From Sphingobium phenoxybenzoativorans (GTDB taxonomy: Bacteria > Pseudomonadota > Alphaproteobacteria > Sphingomonadales > Sphingomonadaceae): a stretch of 64,000 nt of DNA. The DNA lies in the NCBI RefSeq assembly GCF_001757355.1, contig NZ_MINO01000001.1:1-64000 (forward strand). Reading direction: 5' to 3'. Below the pieces are notes generated by a model. That model saw nothing but the letters and a program-made list of their open reading frames with translations. It had not been told where the DNA came from and ran no database searches. Shown here in pieces: positions 58,834 to 64,000 of the stretch (position 1 is the first letter of the stretch; each line of letters opens with the position of its first letter). Made by a program: the position numbers and the translations under genes.

Positions 58834-59505
58834 TCAGAGCGAAAGGTCGTATCCGCGGGGGGATAGGGCGGGGTGCGCCACGACATTGCTGGCTGCGCTG
58901 GCCGATCCGGCAGGCCGCCGCAGATCGTCGGCCGTGCTGAGCAGCCAGTTAAGTGCATGCTGGCCATGATCCCATTCGCCAAGATCAGCGTCCGCTCCGG
59001 CCGAGCCAATTTCGCCGCCGTCGATGCAATGGCTGCCCCAGAAGCTCGCCAGGCTCTTTGCGCCGGCATCGGTCATCAGCGGGTCGTTGCGGCTTGCGAC
59101 GACTACGGACGGGAAGGGCAGCAGCAGTTTGGGCGCGGGACCGAACCCGACCATGCGCAAATCGGAACTGGCCGTATCCACGCTGGGCGGAGCAACCAGC
59201 AAAGCGCCGGCGACGGGATCGCCATAGAGCGGGCGCTCCAGCGCCGCCCACCAGGCAACAGCAAGGCATGACAGGCCCCGCGCCACCAGAATGACCGGCC
59301 CATCGGCCTGACGGATCGCTGCGCCCAGCGATGTCGCCCAAGCGTTGCGGTTTGGCGGATCGGTGCGGCCGAGATCGGCGGGAACGCAATGATCGCGTTC
59401 CGCGCTCCAGCGCGCAAGCCAGTCGCCGGGCTTGCCATGATCGGCATCAGCCAGCGTCAGGATGGTGGGATGGGAAGGTCGGGTGTCGAAACGGCGAGTC
59501 GTCAT
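58834..59505 (-). CDS. RBBP9/YdeN-like alpha/beta hydrolase
   Basis: A 223-residue small alpha/beta hydrolase. The nucleophile region VARGLSCLAV (Ser79) takes the place of the usual GHSLG, as in RBBP9/YdeN proteins. VASRNDPLMT carries the acid and EWDHGQHALNWL the catalytic histidine region. It is the most distal minus-strand gene of the Rieske/MDR unit. Substrate unknown. Confidence 0.82.
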   Translation of the reverse strand: MTTRRFDTRPSHPTILTLADADHGKPGDWLARWSAERDHCVPADLGRTDPPNRNAWATSLGAAIRQADGPVILVARGLSCLAVAWWAALERPLYGDPVAGALLVAPPSVDTASSDLRMVGFGPAPKLLLPFPSVVVASRNDPLMTDAGAKSLASFWGSHCIDGGEIGSAGADADLGEWDHGQHALNWLLSTADDLRRPAGSASAASNVVAHPALSPRGYDLSL

Positions 59506-59543
59506 GGCGGCACTCCTTCTTCAAAAGATGGAATGCAATAATA

Positions 59544-59564
59544 TGTCTAGTTTTGAAATAGACA
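59544..59564. promoter_or_regulatory. Operator-like inverted repeat upstream of the hydrolase gene
   Basis: TGTCTA (59544-59549) and TAGACA (59559-59564) are perfect 6-bp inverted arms with a 9-bp AT-rich centre, 39 nt upstream of the hydrolase start. The form fits a TetR/MarR/GntR-type operator. No regulator gene is visible in the window. Confidence 0.4.
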
Positions 59565-59653
59565 ATAGGGCGCGTCGATAAATGTGCGATTCTGCGTCCT
59601 GTCGAATGCGCCGGACGGTGAACGGTTTGAACTGGCTGGCCGAAGGGCCGCCG

Positions 59654-60832
59654 CTACAGGATAGGCGGCGTCTTGCCGGGGTCGTCGGATACGAAATAAT
59701 CCACATATTTGTGGAAAAACTGGTTTCCGCGTTCATTCCGGCCAAAGGTGACGGAATTACGCGCGCCGGATTCCATGCCTTTCTGCACCTGCAGCCCGAC
59801 GCCATAATCCTCGACATCCACGACATCGCGCAGCCAGTCCATCATGCCCTCGATCGCTTGGGCATCCTCCGCATCCTTGGGGCCATTGCGGCGAATGAAG
59901 ATCAGATTGGTCATATTCTTGTCCGGCGTTGGCCCCGGGATCAGTTGGGCGACCTGCGTAATTTCAGGCGCGAAGAAGATGCTGACATTGGGAAATATGG
60001 TGCGGACGAAATCATAACCTTCATTCTCATGCTCGCCCCAGGTTTCGCGTGGCAAGGCGCCGAGTGCTTCCTTGATCCGCACCTGCGGATAGCCGACGCG
60101 CAAGTGCGGGCCATAGGCGGTGAAGCTCATGATGTTGCTGAAGGTGCGTGGGTGGATCGTCTCGGGATGCGCAGCGGCGAAGTGATAGCCTTCCAGATAG
60201 CCGTCATAGGCGATCTTCCAGTTCGCGCCGTAGATGCGCCGCGACCCGCAATAATGCCACTTGTCCAGCTCATAGGCCTCAAGATCATCGAGCATCCCGC
60301 CCAGATGCTTCTTGATGTCCATGTCTGCATCGGGGTCCAGGCTCACCCAGATGATGCCGCCGGCCTCCACGCAGGGAAGCGGAGTGAGATTGTAATTCTC
60401 CTTACATATCTCGCCGAACTTGCGCGGCTCGGCAACGCCGATCAGCTTGCCGTCATTGGCGAAGGTCCAGGCATGATAGGGGCAGGAGAAGCGCTTGGCG
60501 TTGCCATGACCTTCGGGCTTCAGGATCATGCCGCGATGGGAGCAGACATTATACATCGCCGTGACGCTGCCGTCGGTCCGGCGTGTGATCAGGATGGGTT
60601 TGCCCATCAGGTCCATCGCCTTGTAGTCGCCCGGATTGGGCATTTCGGCGGTGAGGGCGGCGAGCAGGGGCAACTTCAGGAATATCTCCGACATCTCCCG
60701 CGCGAAATAGGCGGCGTCGGTATAGGCGCTGGCCGGGACGTCCATCGTGCCATCGGCGCAATCGGTCGTGCCATTCTCGACGAATTCCAGCATCTTGGCG
60801 GCTTCGTCGCCGATCGTGTCGTGATAGCCCAT
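59654..60832 (-). CDS. Rieske aromatic ring-hydroxylating oxygenase alpha subunit (1)
   Basis: A 392-residue oxygenase component. The Rieske [2Fe-2S] ligands are Cys97, His99 (CSHRG), Cys117 and His120 (CPYHAW). The mononuclear-iron ligands are His217 and His222, with a bridging acidic residue at Glu214 (LEGYHFAAAH). A C-terminal SRPBCC-like domain covers about 190-380. Such enzymes dihydroxylate or demethylate aromatic substrates with a separate reductase; none is adjacent. Starts 20 nt after the MDR gene stop. Confidence 0.92.
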   Translation of the reverse strand: MGYHDTIGDEAAKMLEFVENGTTDCADGTMDVPASAYTDAAYFAREMSEIFLKLPLLAALTAEMPNPGDYKAMDLMGKPILITRRTDGSVTAMYNVCSHRGMILKPEGHGNAKRFSCPYHAWTFANDGKLIGVAEPRKFGEICKENYNLTPLPCVEAGGIIWVSLDPDADMDIKKHLGGMLDDLEAYELDKWHYCGSRRIYGANWKIAYDGYLEGYHFAAAHPETIHPRTFSNIMSFTAYGPHLRVGYPQVRIKEALGALPRETWGEHENEGYDFVRTIFPNVSIFFAPEITQVAQLIPGPTPDKNMTNLIFIRRNGPKDAEDAQAIEGMMDWLRDVVDVEDYGVGLQVQKGMESGARNSVTFGRNERGNQFFHKYVDYFVSDDPGKTPPIL

Positions 60833-60851
60833 CTCTCGCTCGCTCTCTTTT

Positions 60852-61862
60852 TTAGAGGCAGACCACTGTCTTGCCTGTCGTCCTGCCGCTCATCAGCCTG
60901 ATCAGCGCATCCGGCGCGGCGTGCAGGCCCTGGCTGATATTCTCCAGCGGGCGCAATTCTCCCGCCGCTACCCATGCACCAATACGCTGCTGCGCCTCGC
61001 CCAGAAACTCCGGATGGTCATAGGTCAGGAAACCGCGCATCGTCGCTCGCTTGACCAGCAACTGCCACAGGTTGCGGATCGGATATTGCTCGTCGGCATT
61101 ATTGTAATTGGCGATCATGCCGCACACCACGACCCGGCCATGCTGAGCCAGATGGGGCAGCACCGCGTCCAGTATCTCGCCGCCAACATTGTCGAAATAG
61201 ACATCAATGCCCTCCGGCGCGGCGGCCGCCAGCTTCTCGTCCAGACCGCCCGGAGCCTTGTAGTCGACCACCGCATCGAAGCCGAGGTCGCGGCACAGCG
61301 CCGCTTTCTCCTCTGATCCGGTGATCGCGATCGTGCGGCAGCCGGTCAGGCGTGCGATCTGCCCGGCGACATTGCCGACCGCACCCGCCGCCGCGCTGAT
61401 CGCCACCGTCTCGCCCGGCTTGATCGCGCCGATCGCGAATAATCCGACATAAGCGGTCAGGCCCGACGGCCCCAGCGTCCCCATATGCAGCGACAATTGC
61501 GACCGATCGCTGATGTCGCACTTCTCCAGACCCAGCGCGTCCGCGCCGAGCAGGCTATATTCCTCCCATCCGGCAAGCGCCCGCACCACGTCGCCCGGCG
61601 CATAGCCCTTTATCCGGCTTTCCACGACCTCGCCCAGCGCCATGCCGCGCACAACCTCGCCCAGCGCTACAGGCGGCAGATAGCTTGGCCTGTCGTCCAG
61701 GAAGCCGCGGATTGCCGCATCGATGGCGAACACCCGGTTGCGCACGAGCATCTCCCCTTCGCCAACCGCCGGCATGGGCGCGCGATCCTCCGCGAAATCG
61801 GCCTGCGTGGGCAACCCCGATGGCCTTCTCGCCAATATGATCCTGCGGTTGATGCTCTCCAT
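60852..61862 (-). CDS. MDR-family NADP-dependent oxidoreductase (CurA/PTGR-like) (1)
   Basis: A 336-residue zinc-free medium-chain dehydrogenase/reductase. The Rossmann motif AISAAAGAVGNVAGQIARL is followed by CRTIAITGSEEKAALC, VDVYFDNVGGEILD and GRVVVCGMIANYN. This subgroup reduces activated double bonds with NADPH. The ATG at 61862 is preferred over an upstream ATG at 61901 because GGAAG is close. First gene of the minus-strand unit, upstream of Rieske 1. Confidence 0.9.
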   Translation of the reverse strand: MESINRRIILARRPSGLPTQADFAEDRAPMPAVGEGEMLVRNRVFAIDAAIRGFLDDRPSYLPPVALGEVVRGMALGEVVESRIKGYAPGDVVRALAGWEEYSLLGADALGLEKCDISDRSQLSLHMGTLGPSGLTAYVGLFAIGAIKPGETVAISAAAGAVGNVAGQIARLTGCRTIAITGSEEKAALCRDLGFDAVVDYKAPGGLDEKLAAAAPEGIDVYFDNVGGEILDAVLPHLAQHGRVVVCGMIANYNNADEQYPIRNLWQLLVKRATMRGFLTYDHPEFLGEAQQRIGAWVAAGELRPLENISQGLHAAPDALIRLMSGRTTGKTVVCL

Positions 61863-61926
61863 GACGCTTCCGATAGTATATATGCCGCCGGACAGCGCCA
61901 ACTTGGCCGCCCTTGTCGTCGCGGAT

Positions 61927-61945
61927 GATAGGGATGGAGCCTATC
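61927..61945. promoter_or_regulatory. Operator-like inverted repeat in the divergent Rieske/MDR region
   Basis: GATAGG (61927-61932) and CCTATC (61940-61945) are perfect inverted arms with a 7-bp spacer, in the 206-bp region between the MDR gene (minus) and the second Rieske gene (plus). CCGCTAGG occurs twice nearby as a direct repeat. Candidate operator only. Confidence 0.35.
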
Positions 61946-62068
61946 CGCCCGCCCTGTCATTACCGCTAGGTGAGGTTCGCGGGCCATTGGAATGCCTGAC
62001 GCAATCCATAGGTCATGGCGGCATCATCTTTCCGCTAGGATGGCGAAAAGGCATAGGAGACTCGATAG

Positions 62069-63499
62069 ATGGCCGAGAGCGATCCCAAGATCAAAGCACC
62101 CCCGCAGATCACTGGCGAACCGCTGCCGCGCTGCCCCGGCACTTCCTATCGCGACCTGGCGCTCGCGGACACCAATGAGGTGCCGGAGTTTCTCTACCAG
62201 GACGTCTATGAAAATCTGGGGTCTGCCCCCATTCCCGCCACGCGCTATACCGATCCCGCTTTCTTCGAGCTTGAGAAGGCGAAGATGTGGCCGAAAGTGT
62301 GGCAGTTTGCCGCGCGTGAGGAGGAACTGCCGGAACCGGGCGACTATGTCGTTTATGAGAATGTCGGCAAGTCCTTCATCCTGATGCGGCAGGAGGATGG
62401 CTCCATCAAGGCCTTCTACAATGTCTGCCTGCACCGCGGCCGTAAGCTCAAGCTGGAGGATGGCTGGACGGCGGAGCTGCAATGTCCCTTCCACGGCTTC
62501 ACCTGGAACAATGATGGGTCGCTCAAGAATATTCCGTGCCGCTGGGACTTCTCTCACCTGTCGGATCAGAAAATGCAGTTGCCGGAGGTCTCGGTCGGCC
62601 GCTGGGGCGGCTATATCTTCATCCGCGAGGCGAAGGAGGGGCCGACGATCGAGGAATTCCTCGCGCCCATGCCGGAACATTTCAAGCGGTGGAAGCATGA
62701 GGAATGCGCCACTGCCCTCTGGGTGGGCAAGGTGATCCCGGCCAACTGGAAGGTGGTGATGGAGGCTTTCATGGAAAGCTGGCACACCGTTGTCACCCAT
62801 CCGCAATTGCTGCCGTTCACCGGCGACGCCAACTCGACGTATAATATCTATGGCGACCATGTGAACCTGACGGTCACACCCTTCGGCACCATGTCCCCGC
62901 ATATCGATCCGGAGGGTAAGGAGCAGCAGTGGATCGTCGACGAGTTCGTCAAATATAACGGCCGCTCGTCCGACAATTATGAGGATAAGGAAGCGGCGGC
63001 AGGCGGCTTTGCCGTCAAGGTGCCCGATGGCGTCACCGCCCGCGCGGCCCTGGGCGAAAGCCTGCGCGAAACCACAACCCGCATGTTCGGCCATGACGTC
63101 AGCTTCGCGTCGGATAGCGAGATGATGGATGCGCTGCTGTATAACGCCTTCCCCAACTGGAGTCCCTGGGCGGGGTTCCAGCCGAATATCGTCTATCGCT
63201 GGCGGCCATGGCATGATGTCGACCATTGCCTGATGGAGGTCCGCATCCTCACCCGCGTCCCGCCGGGGCAGGAAGCGCCGAAAGCGCCCGCCATGCATTT
63301 CCTGACCGATGACGAGAAATGGACGGCGGCGGCCGAGATCGGCATCCTGGGCGACGTGTTCGAGCAGGATATGGAAAATCTGCCCTTCGTGCAGCAGGGG
63401 CTGAAAAGCTCTGCGAATGGCGAGGTGCAACTGGCCAATTATCAGGAAATCCAGATCCGCCAGTTCCAGAATACGCTCATGAAATATATCGAAGCCTGA
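62069..63499 (+). CDS. Rieske aromatic ring-hydroxylating oxygenase alpha subunit (2)
   Basis: A 476-residue oxygenase, longer than Rieske 1. Rieske ligands are Cys120, His122 (CLHRG), Cys139 and His142 (CPFHGF). The iron site has Glu236, His239 and His244 (MESWHTVVTH). SD AGGAGA precedes the ATG at 62069. It runs divergently from the MDR/Rieske 1 unit, followed closely by a second MDR gene. No ferredoxin, reductase or beta subunit gene is nearby. Substrate unknown. Confidence 0.93.
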   Translation: MAESDPKIKAPPQITGEPLPRCPGTSYRDLALADTNEVPEFLYQDVYENLGSAPIPATRYTDPAFFELEKAKMWPKVWQFAAREEELPEPGDYVVYENVGKSFILMRQEDGSIKAFYNVCLHRGRKLKLEDGWTAELQCPFHGFTWNNDGSLKNIPCRWDFSHLSDQKMQLPEVSVGRWGGYIFIREAKEGPTIEEFLAPMPEHFKRWKHEECATALWVGKVIPANWKVVMEAFMESWHTVVTHPQLLPFTGDANSTYNIYGDHVNLTVTPFGTMSPHIDPEGKEQQWIVDEFVKYNGRSSDNYEDKEAAAGGFAVKVPDGVTARAALGESLRETTTRMFGHDVSFASDSEMMDALLYNAFPNWSPWAGFQPNIVYRWRPWHDVDHCLMEVRILTRVPPGQEAPKAPAMHFLTDDEKWTAAAEIGILGDVFEQDMENLPFVQQGLKSSANGEVQLANYQEIQIRQFQNTLMKYIEA

Positions 63500-63507
63500 G
63501 CAGTCAC

Positions 63508-64000
63508 ATGCGGCAGATGACATTGGCGGACCGCCCCGTGGGGCGGCCCGTCGCGCATAGCGACTTTGCGATGGTCGATGGACCTACGCCAGAGGTAGGG
63601 CCGGGCGACATGCTGCTGGCCGTGCGCTGGCTTGGGTTCGAACCGGCGCAGAAGGGCTGGATGGAGAATTTCGGCGGTTATGTCGCGCCAATGGAGATTG
63701 GCGACGTCATGCGCGGCATGGGCGTGGCGGAGGTCGTCGAAAGCCGTGACGGCAAATGGCCCGTGGGTACGATGGTCACGGGCATGACGGGCTGGACCGA
63801 ATATCTGGTCAGCGACGGGACGGGATTCGACGTCTGCCATCCGGGCTTGCCGCCAGAGGCGATGCTGGGCGTGCTCGGCATTCCTGGCCTCACCGCCTGG
63901 GTCGGCATGCACAGGATCGGCAAGCCGGTCGCCGGAGATGTTGTGGTTGTTTCAGGCGCGGCGGGCGCGACCGGTTCCGTGGCTGGCCAGCTTGCCAGGA
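63508..64000 (+). CDS. MDR-family NADP-dependent oxidoreductase (2), truncated by window end
   Basis: The frame from ATG 63508 is open to the window end (164 codons). It reads as an MDR N-terminus: MRQMTLADRPVGRPVAHSDF, GYVAPMEIGDVMRGMGVAEVV, then PGLTAWVGMHRIG and the start of the Rossmann motif VVSGAAGATGSVAGQLA. It is related to the MDR gene at 60852-61862 and lies nine bases after Rieske 2, so the locus has a Rieske-MDR pair on each strand. Confidence 0.88.
   Translation, partial: MRQMTLADRPVGRPVAHSDFAMVDGPTPEVGPGDMLLAVRWLGFEPAQKGWMENFGGYVAPMEIGDVMRGMGVAEVVESRDGKWPVGTMVTGMTGWTEYLVSDGTGFDVCHPGLPPEAMLGVLGIPGLTAWVGMHRIGKPVAGDVVVVSGAAGATGSVAGQLAR

Noticed and set aside
63525..63555. CCGCCCC/GGGGCGG hairpin near the end of Rieske 2, considered as a terminator
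   Set aside because: It lies within the first codons of the following MDR gene and has no T tract.

Overview
The window is GC-rich, gene-dense chromosomal DNA from an alphaproteobacterium, most probably a sphingomonad (Sphingobium/Sphingomonas-like; genus not certain). The signs are the ChvG-ChvI pair divergent from pckA, an Fpr of the alphaproteobacterial type ending AFVG, a GatCA amidotransferase, CtrA-type TTAA-N7-TTA(A/G) sites, sphingomonad-style palindromic repeats built on CTGAGCTTGTCGAAG, and Rieske oxygenases next to MDR reductases at the right end. I recognised no rRNA, tRNA, CRISPR array, prophage or insertion sequence.

Layout. 1-5.3 kb: miaA (cut by the window edge) and serB share a CATG at their divergent starts. 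They are followed by a Sel1-SPOR protein, an orphan ParA with a ribbon-helix-helix partner, and a TPR-SPOR lipoprotein. 5.3-11.8 kb: pyrB with a catalytically degenerate pyrC, a small unknown protein, ruvX, a DUF3089 hydrolase, and gatC-gatA without an adjacent gatB. 11.9-19.4 kb: chvG-chvI, pckA, a small acidic protein, a GAF histidine kinase, and a small orphan protein coupled to fpr. 19.5-24.9 kb: a DUF1993 protein, an MlaA-like protein with no cysteine, guaB, rsmB and a TPR protein. 25-30.6 kb: the classical lptD-surA-pdxA-rsmA envelope operon. 30.7-33.3 kb: pepA-holC-ndk. 33.4-36.2 kb: purM-purN (purN fused to a YjbR-like domain) and a membrane protein. 36.3-42.5 kb: a DUF2066 protein, hda, ppk1, ppx and a HAD phosphatase. 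42.5-49 kb: an I78 inhibitor, rnd, aspS, ppk2, an L,D-transpeptidase, an Lpp-like lipoprotein and yciB. 49.1-53.9 kb: dapF-mtaB-ftsY and a GGDEF-EAL protein. 54.2-58.8 kb: ffh-rpsP-rimM, then a vapBC toxin-antitoxin pair and a small membrane protein, then trmD-rplS. 58.8-64 kb: an accessory catabolic island with two Rieske oxygenase alpha subunits, two MDR-type NADP oxidoreductases and an RBBP9-like hydrolase.

How the genes work together. Most of the window is housekeeping: translation (gatCA, aspS, ffh/ftsY, rpsP, rimM, trmD, rplS, rsmA, rsmB, mtaB, miaA), nucleotide synthesis (pyrB, guaB, purM, purN, ndk), envelope assembly (lptD, surA, mlaA, lpp, ldt, yciB, SPOR proteins) and polyphosphate metabolism (ppk1, ppx, ppk2). 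Genes are tightly packed with many ATGA-type overlaps.

The most unusual points are: a VapBC module translationally chained to trmD and rplS; a perfect palindromic element inserted in frame inside mtaB; four composite REP/BIME elements between genes; the PurN-YjbR fusion; and a SPOR/ParA/RHH/SPOR cluster with two CtrA-like sites in its divergent promoter.
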